A stretch of 46,114 nt of DNA, from the NCBI GenBank assembly GCA_903848955.1, contig CAINHS010000071.1:1-46114 (forward strand), read 5' to 3'. Source of the DNA: an uncultured beta proteobacterium (GTDB lineage Bacteria > Pseudomonadota > Gammaproteobacteria > Burkholderiales > Rhodocyclaceae). A model generated the notes under the pieces. That model was not told where the DNA came from. It made no database searches and worked only from the letters and a program-made list of their open reading frames with translations. How positions within the stretch are numbered: position 1 is the stretch's first letter; each line of letters starts with the position of its first letter. The position numbers were made by a program, and so were the translations under genes. Below are positions 1 through 8,540 of the stretch, one piece after another.

Positions 1-793
1 CGACCCGACACGACTGCAACAGGCATTGCTCAACTACGCCACCAACGCCGTCAAATTCACCGAACAAGGCACCGTGACCTTGCGTACCCTCAAGCAGGAA
101 GAAACTGCCGATTCGGTGCTGGTGCGCTTCGAGGTAAGGGATACCGGCATCGGCATCGAACCCGACGCCATGTCCCGGCTCTTCAGCACCTTCGAGCAAG
201 CCGACAATTCAATGACCCGCAAGTACGGCGGCACCGGACTTGGACTGGCGATCACCCGACGCTTGGCAGAACTGATGGGTGGAGAATCCGGCGCTGACAG
301 TAAGCCGGGGGTGGGTAGCACCTTCTGGTTCACCGTTAAGCTGAAGAAGGGCGACGAGAAGGCGGCGTCTGCGGCAACGGAAGTCGATGCCGAAGCTGAG
401 ATTCGGCGACGCTACGCCGGTCAGCGCATTCTGGTGGTTGATGACGAGCCGATTAACCGGGAAGTTGCCCTGATGCAGCTTGAAGCGGTCGATCTTGTTG
501 CGGACACGGCAGAAGATGGCGCCGAGGCCGTCGCCATGGCCCGGAAGAACAGCTACACCGTGATCTTTATGGACATGCAGATGCCCAAGCTGAACGGACT
601 GGAGGCGACGCGGCAGATACGCGAACTGCCGGGCTATCGGCAAACCCCGATCATCGCCATGACGGCCAATGCTTTTGCCGAGGACAAGGCTCGTTGCATT
701 GACGCTGGGATGAATGAGTTCCTGATCAAGCCGTTCAATCCCGACGAGTTATTTGCAACTCTGCTGCGCTCGCTAAATCAGCACCGGGGGTAG
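1..793 (+). CDS. Hybrid sensor histidine kinase, C-terminal part (truncated by window edge)
   Basis: The reading frame is open from the first bases, so the gene begins outside the window. The visible part carries the ATP-binding kinase domain: an N-box (NYATNAVKFTE), a G1 box (DTGIGI) and a G2 box (GGTGLGLAI). A receiver domain follows, with the acidic pair DDEP, a phospho-acceptor Asp in FMDMQMP and the conserved Lys in LIKPF. This is the usual end of a phosphorelay hybrid kinase, and the input domain is not visible. It is a close paralogue of the kinase at 40757-43111: long stretches of both domains are nearly identical in protein and clearly related in DNA. The signal sensed is unknown. 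Any annotated start near base 26 is an internal TTG, not the true start. Confidence 0.9.
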   Translation, partial: DPTRLQQALLNYATNAVKFTEQGTVTLRTLKQEETADSVLVRFEVRDTGIGIEPDAMSRLFSTFEQADNSMTRKYGGTGLGLAITRRLAELMGGESGADSKPGVGSTFWFTVKLKKGDEKAASAATEVDAEAEIRRRYAGQRILVVDDEPINREVALMQLEAVDLVADTAEDGAEAVAMARKNSYTVIFMDMQMPKLNGLEATRQIRELPGYRQTPIIAMTANAFAEDKARCIDAGMNEFLIKPFNPDELFATLLRSLNQHRG

Positions 794-1262
794 CGGCACT
801 GTCGCCGTGTGACCGGCAGCAATGCGCCGAGAAACGGCCCTTGGCCATGCGCCTGTCAAGAGGCCGGTGTCTGAGCGGACCTGCCGTTCCATCGGGTATC
901 TACGCTCGACTCCTCCGGGCGCCATCAGCGTCAGCCCATTCGCAGACCTTTATACCCGCTTCCCGCTAGTGCAAAAAATGTCTTCCGGGCATTCCTCTCC
1001 TGAGCAGCTTGAATTGCAGCAAATATACCTTTACAGCCATCATGGGTAATGTTACATATATCAATAATGGATGCATAAAATAGTGTCACCCTGATTCGGC
1101 TGGACGGCCGTTGCAACTGCAATCCAATAAACGAGGGGGTGAGGCCAAACAGAAGCCCCGCGGCTGCTTGATGAGCGCACCAACCATTGGTAATGCCTTT
1201 ATCATCAGCCGGCAGTCAGTCTTTGCAAAGCCTTACATAATCAATCTGAGGATACCGGCTTA
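794..1262. other. Intergenic stretch without a supported gene
   Basis: About 470 bases between the kinase and the EAL gene. Short open frames occur but have no recognisable motif, good ribosome site or protein-like composition. Bases about 1040-1100 are distinctly AT-rich compared with the surroundings and could hold the promoter of the downstream EAL gene. No clear terminator or RNA gene was seen. Confidence 0.5.
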
Positions 1263-2423
1263 ATGCTTAACAATCTAAAACGCAAACACATTGCTGCCGG
1301 TATAACGCTGTTCAGCGTCGGCGAGATTGGTGATTGCGCCTATCTGGTCGAGACCGGGGAAATGGATGTTCTTGATGACCAGACAGGCAGGGTCCTCGGG
1401 ATCGTTGGCGAGGGAGAACTCTTCGGTGAAATTGCGCTGATCGATCAACTTCCTCGCACTGCCACAGTCAGGGCAAGGCGTGACAGCACGCTAATTGAAA
1501 TCAAGCGCGAGCTTGTTGCAGAGCCGCTTGAAGCGGCCAATCCGATCATTCGACACTTGCTTAGGGTCGTTCTGGACAGGTATCGAAGCAATATCTGGCA
1601 TCGACCGGACTCGAAATCGGAGAACAACAGCACCAGTGATCCCCTGAAGATTGAGGTCGCTGAAAAACTGATGCTGCTAAAAGACATGCGGGATGCGATA
1701 GAGCATCAAGAGTTCGAACTGCACTATCAGCCGATAGTGACGCTTCCGCATAGGGAAGTTACAGGGTTCGAAGCACTCATCAGATGGCGCCACCCTGAAA
1801 AGGGCCTGATTCCGCCAAGTCGCTTTCTTGGATTGGCTGAAGACACAGGTTTGATCCTGCTCATTGGCAGGTGGACACTCGAACAAGCGTGCCGGGACTG
1901 GCATTCATTAAGAACAGCAACAACGACAGATGCCCCGTTTATCAGCGTCAATCTGTCGGGAAAACAGTTGCGGCAGGAGAACTTCGCAGTTGAGACCATC
2001 AATATTCAAAAGCAGTTTGATATGCCACCGGCTCAACTCAAACTGGAACTTACCGAAACTTCATTGATAACCAACCCATGCTTGGCGCATATCCTTCTCA
2101 ATGATCTAAAAGAGTACGGCAACTCGATTGCATTGGATGATTACGGCACGGGGTTTTCCGGTCTTGATTACGTGCAGCGCTACCCGTTCAAAACGCTGAA
2201 ACTCGACCAGAGCTTCGTGCGTGAGATTCTGAATTCAAGCTTGAGCTTTCAGCTGGTCTCGAATTCGATCGACATGGCCAAATCACTCCATATGAATCTG
2301 GTCGCTGAGGGTATTGAAACTGAAGACATTGCATATGCCCTTGCTGAAATGGGTTGTGACTATGCACAAGGCTATTACTTCGGCAAACCCAAGCCGCTGG
2401 GTGAATTGCTGAAAGCAGGTTAG
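1263..2423 (+). CDS. Cyclic-nucleotide-binding domain / EAL c-di-GMP phosphodiesterase
   Basis: A 386-residue protein with no membrane segment. Residues about 8-108 look like a cyclic-nucleotide-binding beta-barrel, with a phosphate-cassette-like motif (GELFGEIAL then PRTATVRA). Residues about 140-385 form an EAL domain. The catalytic signatures are kept: EALIRW at about 170, NLS in the FISVNLSG stretch, LTETSL, the metal-binding pair in DDYGTGFS, KLDQSF and VAEGIET. The enzyme is therefore expected to hydrolyse c-di-GMP to pGpG, gated by a nucleotide or another small ligand at the N-terminal domain. The ATG at 1263 has a TGAGG about 10 bases upstream. It appears monocistronic. Its local base composition is lower in GC than the nif region. 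The ligand of the N-terminal domain is not known. Confidence 0.88.
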   Translation: MLNNLKRKHIAAGITLFSVGEIGDCAYLVETGEMDVLDDQTGRVLGIVGEGELFGEIALIDQLPRTATVRARRDSTLIEIKRELVAEPLEAANPIIRHLLRVVLDRYRSNIWHRPDSKSENNSTSDPLKIEVAEKLMLLKDMRDAIEHQEFELHYQPIVTLPHREVTGFEALIRWRHPEKGLIPPSRFLGLAEDTGLILLIGRWTLEQACRDWHSLRTATTTDAPFISVNLSGKQLRQENFAVETINIQKQFDMPPAQLKLELTETSLITNPCLAHILLNDLKEYGNSIALDDYGTGFSGLDYVQRYPFKTLKLDQSFVREILNSSLSFQLVSNSIDMAKSLHMNLVAEGIETEDIAYALAEMGCDYAQGYYFGKPKPLGELLKAG

Positions 2424-2766
2424 GTCTTGGACAGAACGTGCCAGGACACAGCGGAGTGACGCCAACCGGTCAACGGCAGGAAACTGAGCGGATCTACCGT
2501 TTGTAATGCAAAAGTCATCAGACCGCTTGCAGTCTCCGACCAATCGTGAATGGACGAAATAGTTGAACTGGCTGCCTCGCGCTCGGCTTTAGGCAAAGCT
2601 CGCGATCCGAACAAATACCCAAAGACTTAGCACGTTAGTCGGATATTGCAACGGCGCTACGTAGTCGCCGCAATTTTCTGCGTGTATTTCAGATAGACCA
2701 AATTCTCACCTTTACGCACCATAGGATCATTCGTCGGATTATGACTTTTGATAAGGGAAGAAGACC
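2424..2766. other. Intergenic stretch upstream of the chemotaxis receptor
   Basis: About 340 bases without a supportable gene. It is richer in A/T than the flanking genes and must contain the promoter of the chemoreceptor gene. A sigma28-type flagellar promoter was looked for and not convincingly found. A ribosome site (AAGGGAAGAAG) lies just before the GTG at 2767. Confidence 0.5.
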
Positions 2767-4404
2767 GTGTTCAAGAATCTAAAAATTGGTATGCGCCTGG
2801 GACTGGGCTTCGGCCTGGTCCTTCTACTGTTAGCCGCCATCGCCGCCATCGCTGTTCTTCGCGTCAGCGAACTCAACACCAGTATCGAGGTAGTGGTCAA
2901 AGATGCGATGCCGAAGACCGTGATGGCCAACAATCTCATCGGCAATGCCGCAGACGTCTCCGAAGCCGTTCGGAACCTGATCCTGAGCGCCGACGGGAAG
3001 CAACAGAAAGATGAGATGGGAACAATTGCCAAGGCGCGCGTAAGTAATACGGAAATTTACGCCAAGCTGAACACCCTGGTCGTAAGCGAAAAGGGCAAGG
3101 AACTGCTGGCGAAGGTTCTCGATGATCGCGCCAAGTTTAACGAAGCAGTGGAACTGGTCATATCTCTGGCCGACAGTTCATCCGGGAAGCGCGACACAGT
3201 AAAAGCTTCTGAATATGTTATTGCGACTCTTATGCCACGCGGTGACGCGTACAGGGGATCCCTCAACAATTTTGCTGATCTTCAGGATGAGTTGGCGAAC
3301 AACAGAGGTAAAGATGCGGCCGACCTGGCGAGTTCCTCCAAGATCATCGTTATTGCCATGGCGCTTGCCGCGTTCGTACTTGGAATCGGATTTGCGTGGT
3401 GGATCACCCGCAGCATCACCAAACCACTTGCTGAGGCCATGAGTGTCGCCAACGAACTCGCCGAAGGCAACCTCACTGTCAAGATCGACGTCGACGCCAA
3501 GGATGAAACCGGTCAGTTGAAGCAATCGATGAGCAACATGGTCGGCAAACTCTCGCACATCATCAGTGAGGTGAACACGGCGGGTGACGCACTCAACAAT
3601 GCCGCCGCGCAGGTCTCGGCCACCGCGCAGTCGCTGTCGCAGAGTTCGTCGGAACAGGCAGCCTCCGTCGAAGAAACCACTGCATCGATCGAAGAAATGA
3701 CGGCCTCCATCACCCAGAACACCGAGAACGCCAAAGTCACCGACAACATGGCCACCAAGAGCTCGGTGGAAGCCACCCAGGGCGGCACCGCGGTGAAGGA
3801 AACCGTTGAAGCCATGAAACAGATCGCCGGCAAAATCGGGATCATCGACGACATCGCCTACCAGACCAACTTGCTGGCGCTCAACGCTGCCATCGAGGCG
3901 GCCCGCGCCGGCGAACACGGCAAGGGCTTTGCGGTTGTCGCCGCCGAGGTGCGCAAACTCGCCGAGCGGTCCCAGGTCGCCGCGCAGGAGATCGGGCAAC
4001 TGGCCGGGTCCAGTGTCAAGATGGCCGAGCAGGCCGGCAAGCTACTGGACGAGATGGTGCCTAGTATCAAGAAGACTTCGGATCTGGTGCAGGAGATTGC
4101 CGCGGCCAGCCAAGAGCAATCCGCCGGTGTCGGCCAGATCAACGGTGCGATGGGCCAGTTGAACAAGGCGACGCAGCAAAACGCTTCGGCCTCCGAGGAA
4201 CTAGCGGCCACCGCAGAGGAAATGGGTGGTCAAGCCGCGCAACTCACCGAACTCATGTCGTTCTTTCGCATCGACCAACAGGGAAGCCGATCCAAGTCCT
4301 CGCGTCCGGCGGCAAGCGCTGCGGCGCCGGCGCGTGCGACAGCGCGCACTGCCAGAAAGGCAACAGCGGCTGCGACAAGTGAGCAAGACTTCGAACGGTT
4401 CTGA
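2767..4404 (+). CDS. Methyl-accepting chemotaxis protein
   Basis: A 545-residue chemoreceptor starting at a GTG preceded by AAGGGAAG. Residues about 9-33 form the first membrane helix. A roughly 155-residue ligand-binding region of four-helix-bundle type follows, then a second membrane helix at about 190-214, a HAMP domain and a long cytoplasmic signalling coiled coil. The hairpin tip is the canonical kinase-contact sequence ([23 protein letters not shown]). The protein ends with DFERF. This fits the aromatic-X-X-aromatic pattern of the C-terminal pentapeptide that tethers CheR/CheB, and it sits after an Ala/Arg-rich flexible linker. cheW follows after 15 bases, so receptor and coupling protein are probably co-transcribed. 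The attractant cannot be deduced. Confidence 0.93.
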   Translation: MFKNLKIGMRLGLGFGLVLLLLAAIAAIAVLRVSELNTSIEVVVKDAMPKTVMANNLIGNAADVSEAVRNLILSADGKQQKDEMGTIAKARVSNTEIYAKLNTLVVSEKGKELLAKVLDDRAKFNEAVELVISLADSSSGKRDTVKASEYVIATLMPRGDAYRGSLNNFADLQDELANNRGKDAADLASSSKIIVIAMALAAFVLGIGFAWWITRSITKPLAEAMSVANELAEGNLTVKIDVDAKDETGQLKQSMSNMVGKLSHIISEVNTAGDALNNAAAQVSATAQSLSQSSSEQAASVEETTASIEEMTASITQNTENAKVTDNMATKSSVEATQGGTAVKETVEAMKQIAGKIGIIDDIAYQTNLLALNAAIEAARAGEHGKGFAVVAAEVRKLAERSQVAAQEIGQLAGSSVKMAEQAGKLLDEMVPSIKKTSDLVQEIAAASQEQSAGVGQINGAMGQLNKATQQNASASEELAATAEEMGGQAAQLTELMSFFRIDQQGSRSKSSRPAASAAAPARATARTARKATAAATSEQDFERF

Positions 4405-4419
4405 GCGAGAGAGACCGTC

Positions 4420-4989
4420 ATGGCAACCCAAGCTCAGACAGCAGTGACTGCTCAGCAGGCTGCGACTGCGGTACATCATCTGGCAGTAGCGGGTGAGGCC
4501 AACCAGTATTTGACCTTCACGCTTTCGAGCGAAATGTTTGCGGTCGGAATCCTCAACGTCAAGGAAATCATCGAATACGGCAACCTGACGGAGATTCCGA
4601 TGATGCCCGCCTTCATCCGCGGCGTCATCAATCTACGCGGTGCGGTGGTGCCGGTACTTGACCTCGCCGTCCGTTTCGGTGGCAAGACCTCGGACGCGCA
4701 GCGGCGCACCTGCATCGTCATCGTCGAAATGCAGCAGGAGGAAAGTCGTCATGACATCGGTCTGATGGTGGATGCGGTCTCGGAGGTGCTTGAGATTCCC
4801 GCTAGCGAGATCGAGCCACCCCCTTCGTTTGGCGCCAAGATACGCGCGGATTTCATCGCAGGCATGGGCAAAGTCAATAGCAAGTTCGTCATCATCTTGA
4901 ACATCATGCGTGTGCTGTCGGCCGATGAGATGGCCGCCATCGCACAGGTCGGCCGAGTTTCGTCCGACGCAGTTGCTGAAGTTAAGTGA
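4420..4989 (+). CDS. cheW: Chemotaxis coupling protein CheW
   Basis: A 189-residue CheW-type SH3-like double-barrel protein. It has the characteristic stretches YLTFTL...FAVGILNVKEII, GVINLRGAVVPVLDL and GLMVDAVSEV. It should link the preceding receptor to the kinase CheA on the inner face of the membrane. About 30 extra Gln/Ala-rich residues precede the domain. The start is the ATG at 4420, 15 bases after the receptor stop. No cheA, cheY or cheR lies in the window, so the partner kinase must be encoded elsewhere. Confidence 0.93.
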   Translation: MATQAQTAVTAQQAATAVHHLAVAGEANQYLTFTLSSEMFAVGILNVKEIIEYGNLTEIPMMPAFIRGVINLRGAVVPVLDLAVRFGGKTSDAQRRTCIVIVEMQQEESRHDIGLMVDAVSEVLEIPASEIEPPPSFGAKIRADFIAGMGKVNSKFVIILNIMRVLSADEMAAIAQVGRVSSDAVAEVK

Positions 4990-4997
4990 GCATCAGT

Positions 4998-5033
4998 GTC
5001 GTCCCTGTCCCATTGAAATGGACTGGGGATGAC
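4998..5033. terminator. Imperfect hairpin between convergent genes, possible bidirectional terminator
   Basis: Bases 4998-5005 pair with 5026-5033 (one G-T wobble), and an inner helix pairs around 5010-5020. The hairpin sits 9 bases after the cheW stop and 58 bases from the end of the opposing nif operon. There is no strong T-run, so intrinsic termination is only a suggestion. Confidence 0.4.
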
Positions 5034-5090
5034 ATTCTTCGATGCAAGACAGAGGACGTCCTATGCCAGCGCATCGTAAGCGTCCCGCCG

Positions 5091-6050
5091 TCAGAAGCCG
5101 TAGGGGTGGTGCAGCCAGTCCTTGACCACCGCGGCATCGCGGTCCGGCAGGTAGTGGAAGCCGGCCTGAGTGTCGTCGATGACGGCGGCGGACAAGGCGT
5201 GGGGCACGCTGCGGCTGGTGATCATGTTGAAGAACCAGGCCATCGGATAGCCGGCCGCCTTGTCGTAGCGCGACAGGGCGTGGTACAGAGGCAGGCCCTG
5301 GACGCCGAAGGTGCCGTCGAAACGCGGCGGCGCGCCGTTGACTGCAGCAACCGGCGTAGCCTGGACAATGGTCTGGCGGTAGCGGTCGAGATGCTCGCGC
5401 ACGCCCAGCACCCAGTGGTTCGAGAACCGGGAGGCGGCACCGGCGCTGCTGCGTTCCCATGCTTCGATGAAACGATGGATCGGCTGCGGCTCGGGTTTTT
5501 GCTTACGCATGCGCGCCAGCAGGTCGGCCACCGGCGTCAGGCGGCGCATGGCGAGAAAGGGCTCGCCCACCGCCGCGCGACTGGCGTACGGGTCCTCGCA
5601 GCGCGGGTCCACCAGTTCTTCGATGCTGCCGGGCAGGGTATCGGCGTCGAACAGGATATGGCAGGCCACCTCCTGCAGTTCCTCGATTTCAAGCTGAATG
5701 AAGTCGGCGGCGGCGGGGCCGATGGCGGCCACCAGATAGTGCGTCCTGCCATTGAGGCGGGTGGCGGCAAAACCACTGTCGGCGTAATCGTCGCACAGAG
5801 CAACGATATCGTCCTTGCGCAAGGCGAGTTCCGCTTCGGCCCACTTTTCCAGATCCGCGGCGACGTGCTTGCCGGCTGCATCGACGACGCCGCCGAGCCG
5901 GTACCAACCGCCGCGCACCAGCACCTCGCGAAAATCCAGTTGCGACGCGGTCTTCGCCAGTTCGCGCACCAGCACGCCGGGGCCGGCCGAGGCCGGGACG
6001 CGGACGCAGAGTTCAGCCACCTGGCGCGCCAGGTCATCCCATGGATTCAT
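5091..6050 (-). CDS. Conserved-looking protein of unknown function at the end of the nifH operon
   Basis: A 319-residue soluble protein that I do not recognise. The start is taken at the ATG at 6050 (MNPWDDLARQ). It overlaps the end of the lrv gene by 17 bases, which argues for translational coupling and membership of the nifHDKT-ferredoxin-nafY-orf86-lrv operon. The same frame stays open upstream, but that part is an out-of-frame shadow of lrv with the wrong composition. The protein is mixed alpha/beta in appearance, rich in Trp, Tyr and His near the C-terminus. It has few cysteines and no obvious cofactor motif, signal peptide or membrane helix. Its position in a nif operon suggests an accessory role in nitrogenase, but nothing in the sequence defines it. 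Confidence 0.8.
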   Translation of the reverse strand: MNPWDDLARQVAELCVRVPASAGPGVLVRELAKTASQLDFREVLVRGGWYRLGGVVDAAGKHVAADLEKWAEAELALRKDDIVALCDDYADSGFAATRLNGRTHYLVAAIGPAAADFIQLEIEELQEVACHILFDADTLPGSIEELVDPRCEDPYASRAAVGEPFLAMRRLTPVADLLARMRKQKPEPQPIHRFIEAWERSSAGAASRFSNHWVLGVREHLDRYRQTIVQATPVAAVNGAPPRFDGTFGVQGLPLYHALSRYDKAAGYPMAWFFNMITSRSVPHALSAAVIDDTQAGFHYLPDRDAAVVKDWLHHPYGF

Positions 6051-6840
6051 CGAACTTCTCCGTAGTTGGTTGCCCGCTGCCGTCACCAGCTGCCAGCCGT
6101 TCCCAGACGGCGCGCCGCACCTCCGCTTCGGCATCGACGAGGTGGCCGCGAATCGCCGCCAGCGGTGCCCGCTGCACGGCGGCCAGGCGCACCAGCCAGT
6201 CCTCGTCTTCCAGCAGCATCGCGGCATCGTCGGGCAGGGCACGGGCTGCCACAATTCGTCGCACCTCGGGCTCGGGGTCGGCCAGCAGCCGCGACAAGGC
6301 GAAGGCCGGCAGGCGGGCGGCAACGGTCTTGCGTACTTCGCGTTCGGGATCCTGCGACAGGCGCGGCAGCTTGCCGTGGCTGAGGCGCCGGGCGACGACC
6401 ACGCGCACCATGTAATCGGAGTCACCCGCCATTGCCAGCAGGTCCTCGAGCTGTATGCGATGGGCTACGGTAATGCGTACTTCGCGGTCCGGGTCGCGCA
6501 TCATGCCGGCGACTTCCACCGGCGACAGGCGCGAGGCGACGACGCGGCGCACCGCTTCATCCTCATCCCGCGCCAACGGCCGGATTGAATCCATCGGCGC
6601 ATAGCGGGCAGCGATGGCGCGACGCTCCCAATAGCTGTCGCCGAGGTAGTCCGCCGCCAGAGCCCGATGGCCTTTCAGGAAGCGGTCGATGCGGCGCCCG
6701 CTGACTGCCAGAATGCAGATGTCCTGCGGATCACAGGCCGCGGCGGCGAGCAGCGTCGCGGCGTGGCGACAGCCGCTGCACAGGCTGTGCGCCGTTGCCG
6801 CGGATGGCACCACGCCGGCGGCGGCCCGCTCAGTCTTCAC
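6034..6840 (-). CDS. LRV-type leucine-rich-variant repeat protein with N-terminal 4Fe-4S motif
   Basis: A 268-residue protein with Cys21, Cys24, Cys36 and Cys42 near the N-terminus (CSGC...C...C), expected to bind a [4Fe-4S] cluster. Seven or eight repeats of about 24 residues follow, with the pattern DPEREVRKTVAARL. This is the architecture of the LRV protein of Azotobacter vinelandii, whose gene also lies downstream of nifY. The function in that organism is undefined; a role in protein-protein contact or cluster transfer is possible. The GTG start at 6840 overlaps the previous gene by 11 bases, and the next gene overlaps its end by 17 bases, so it is tightly embedded in the nif operon. Confidence 0.88.
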   Translation of the reverse strand: MKTERAAAGVVPSAATAHSLCSGCRHAATLLAAAACDPQDICILAVSGRRIDRFLKGHRALAADYLGDSYWERRAIAARYAPMDSIRPLARDEDEAVRRVVASRLSPVEVAGMMRDPDREVRITVAHRIQLEDLLAMAGDSDYMVRVVVARRLSHGKLPRLSQDPEREVRKTVAARLPAFALSRLLADPEPEVRRIVAARALPDDAAMLLEDEDWLVRLAAVQRAPLAAIRGHLVDAEAEVRRAVWERLAAGDGSGQPTTEKFDESMG

Positions 6841-7090
6841 CGGTCAGGCCGACGACGATGCCGCTGGCCGACCCGGCGTCCGCCGAAAGCTTGACGCAGT
6901 GCTGGCTGGCATCGACGTAGTAGAAGCGCGCGACGGCCGTCTCGTGAGCCGCAGCAAGACGTGGCGGGATGTCGTCGTCGCTGCAGACGGTGATGCGCAC
7001 ACCGGGAAACTGCCGGCGCAAATCGCCTTCGTCGGCGGTGGCGGTAACCGCGGCGGCGACGCGTTCGAGCAGCTCGGCGCTGACGCTCAT
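6830..7090 (-). CDS. Small nif-associated protein, 86 residues
   Basis: Starts at the ATG at 7090, which overlaps the nafY stop codon (ATGA), so it is translationally coupled. The 86-residue product (MSVSAELLER...) is an alpha/beta protein. It has one cysteine in VCSDDD and one near the end in HCVKL, and no membrane segment. The arrangement nifY - small ORF - lrv matches the Azotobacter nif cluster, where the small ORF is also uncharacterised. A longer in-frame reading upstream is rejected because its composition is that of a frame shadow of nafY. Confidence 0.78.
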   Translation of the reverse strand: MSVSAELLERVAAAVTATADEGDLRRQFPGVRITVCSDDDIPPRLAAAHETAVARFYYVDASQHCVKLSADAGSASGIVVGLTGED

Positions 7091-7809
7091 GCGTCTTCCG
7101 CCTCGGCGGCCTCGACGTATTGCGCCAGCGAGGCCGCCGGTACGCCCATTGCCTTGGCCAGCCAGGGCGGCGGACGAACCAGGCTCTGCTGCAGACCGGC
7201 AAGCATTTCGCGCGCCGGGCCGGCCCGGGGAATCTTTACCGGATGCACGCCGGCACGCACCACCTTGGCTGCCGCCGGTCCGCCGATGGACTGCACATAG
7301 ACGAGATCGCAATCGCCGATCAGGGCGGAGCGGGCGACGTTGCGGTCTTCCGCCTGGTCGGCGGCCAGGGTCGGCCGCCGGTCGATCAGGCGCAGCGCGG
7401 TCGGACTGACCTGATAGACCAGAAAGCGTTCGCATGAACCGAAATGGCCGTCGAGGTTTTCGCTGCTGTTGGAGGACACCGCGACACGGATCGAGCCGGG
7501 CAGGTCACCCTCGGCATACGCATCCAGCGCCGGCAGTTCGCTGCCGGCAACGCCGATGCCCCACAGCGGCCGCACCGCCGCCTTGAGGCGTTCGTTGTCG
7601 AAGCCGACGGCGCAGCTCTGGTCGGCATGATCGCCGGCGAGGACTTCGCACAGGTCTTCGACGCTGACCGCCGCCAGTTTGGTCTCGGTCAGCGGCAGGT
7701 CGAGCTTTCGCGCCAGCGCCAGAACCAGCGCCTGCGGCTCGATACCGGGCAGTTCGCGTGCGGCCAGGGCGATGCGCAAGGCCGCCTCGCGCGTCATCGA
7801 TTCCGACAT
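7087..7809 (-). CDS. nafY: Nitrogenase accessory / FeMo-cofactor-binding protein NafY (NifY family)
   Basis: A 240-residue protein with an AAGGAG ribosome site before the ATG at 7809. The first ~100 residues form a helical domain like the N-terminal SAM-like domain of NafY. Residues about 107-225 form the NifX/NifB-type cofactor-binding domain, with the motif DGHFGSC; His122 corresponds to the FeMo-co-contacting histidine (His121) of Azotobacter NafY. Known NafY binds apo-dinitrogenase and FeMo-co and helps insert the cofactor. It lies directly after the ferredoxin gene and overlaps orf86 by 4 bases. NifY and NafY are hard to separate by eye, but the two-domain length favours NafY. Confidence 0.85.
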   Translation of the reverse strand: MSESMTREAALRIALAARELPGIEPQALVLALARKLDLPLTETKLAAVSVEDLCEVLAGDHADQSCAVGFDNERLKAAVRPLWGIGVAGSELPALDAYAEGDLPGSIRVAVSSNSSENLDGHFGSCERFLVYQVSPTALRLIDRRPTLAADQAEDRNVARSALIGDCDLVYVQSIGGPAAAKVVRAGVHPVKIPRAGPAREMLAGLQQSLVRPPPWLAKAMGVPAASLAQYVEAAEAEDA

Positions 7810-7845
7810 GGGGTCACTCCTTCAGGGCGTGAGGTGAATCGTCTA

Positions 7846-8040
7846 TCAGAGATACACGATGCAAGCGTCGCCGGCCGGGCAGGCAATCACGCACTTGGGC
7901 GAATCCTCGTCCTCGCACTCGGTGCAGGTTTCCTTGTTGATCTTGAAAATGCCGCCCTTCTCGGTGATCGACTTGGTCGGGCAGACCTTGACGCAGTCAC
8001 CGCAGGACGTGCACTCGGCTTGTACGATTTTCATTGCCAT
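7846..8040 (-). CDS. Small 2[4Fe-4S] ferredoxin in the nif operon
   Basis: A 64-residue ferredoxin. It has one CxxCxxCxxxCP cluster motif (CTSCGDCVKVCP) and a second, looser motif (CTECEDEDSPKC...CP) with an eight-residue loop, as in the ferredoxins of nif clusters. The start is the ATG at 8040, preceded by GGAGAAAC; an upstream in-frame extension of 18 codons has no ribosome site. It lies between nifT and nafY, 36 bases before nafY. It is a likely electron donor to nitrogenase or to cofactor assembly. It is a separate gene from the fdxN-like ferredoxin beside nifB at 20892-21170. Confidence 0.92.
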   Translation of the reverse strand: MAMKIVQAECTSCGDCVKVCPTKSITEKGGIFKINKETCTECEDEDSPKCVIACPAGDACIVYL

Positions 8041-8123
8041 GATGTTTCTCCTGTCGTTTCTCCGCCGGGCCGTCCCAAGGAGAAACAGCCCGGACATGGA
8101 GCGGGCAAAGCCCGCGAACTTCC

Positions 8124-8163
8124 GTCACTCCCTTCCATGGGAAGGGGGCTGGGGGGGTAGGTG
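8124..8163. repeat. G-rich palindromic intergenic repeat, copy 1
   Basis: A small palindrome (CCCTTCCATGGGAAGGG) followed by a G-run (GGCTGGGGGGG) between the ferredoxin and nifT. The same layout recurs at 20813-20849, and related versions occur at 13861-13888 and 19990-20025. It looks like a dispersed REP-like element. Confidence 0.55.
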
Positions 8164-8171
8164 GTTCATTG

Positions 8172-8393
8172 TCATTCAACCCCGTCGATGCGCCTGGCGC
8201 GCACCGAGTAGGGCAGCCGTGCAGGTGCTGCCTGGGGTTCGATGTAGTACGCGCCGCCATTGCCAAGCTTGATCTCGCCGCCCCATTTCCCGGCGGTATC
8301 GAACTCCATCGAAACGATGCTGTCCTCGATGTCGCGCTTGGGCATGTAGAACACGTAGCCCTTGTCGCTCTTGCGGATCATGATGTTGGCCAT
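8172..8393 (-). CDS. nifT: Nitrogen fixation protein NifT (FixU family)
   Basis: A 73-residue beta-rich protein (MANIMIRKSDKGYVFYMPKR...) typical of NifT/FixU, found right after nifK as is usual. The start is the ATG at 8393 with GGGAGAA upstream. The alternative start at 8450 would read through part of the hairpin repeat and is rejected. The biochemical role of NifT is not established in any organism. One of the 8-base-unit hairpins (8446-8523) lies between nifK and this gene, so its level may be set separately from nifK. Confidence 0.93.
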   Translation of the reverse strand: MANIMIRKSDKGYVFYMPKRDIEDSIVSMEFDTAGKWGGEIKLGNGGAYYIEPQAAPARLPYSVRARRIDGVE

Positions 8394-8445
8394 GCCATTC
8401 TCCCTGCACCGGACGAGCCGGAGCAAATCGGTCCAGGAACCATTC

Positions 8446-8523
8446 ACCACAGAGACACGGAGACACGGAGAAAATCGAATTCCAGGTGTGGCGCGTTTCT
8501 CTGCGACTCTGTGCCTCTGTGGT
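8446..8523. repeat. 8-base-unit hairpin repeat, copy 1 (nifK-nifT junction)
   Basis: The left arm starts ACCACAGAG-ACACGGAG-ACACGGAG and the right arm ends with its near-complement (CTCTGTGCCTCTGTGGT). The arms can pair over about 26 bases around a ~20-base loop. It belongs to the family of seven listed in the findings. Confidence 0.85.
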
Positions 8524-8540
8524 TAGGTCCTGGCGACGAA

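Noticed and set aside
822-1049. 75-codon open frame after the first kinase
   Set aside because: No ribosome site, no protein-like composition and no motif; it runs through an AT-rich putative promoter region.
5091-6425. 444-codon version of the last gene of the nifH operon
   Set aside because: The first 125 codons are an out-of-frame reading of lrv; the ATG at 6050 gives a coherent protein with a typical operon overlap.
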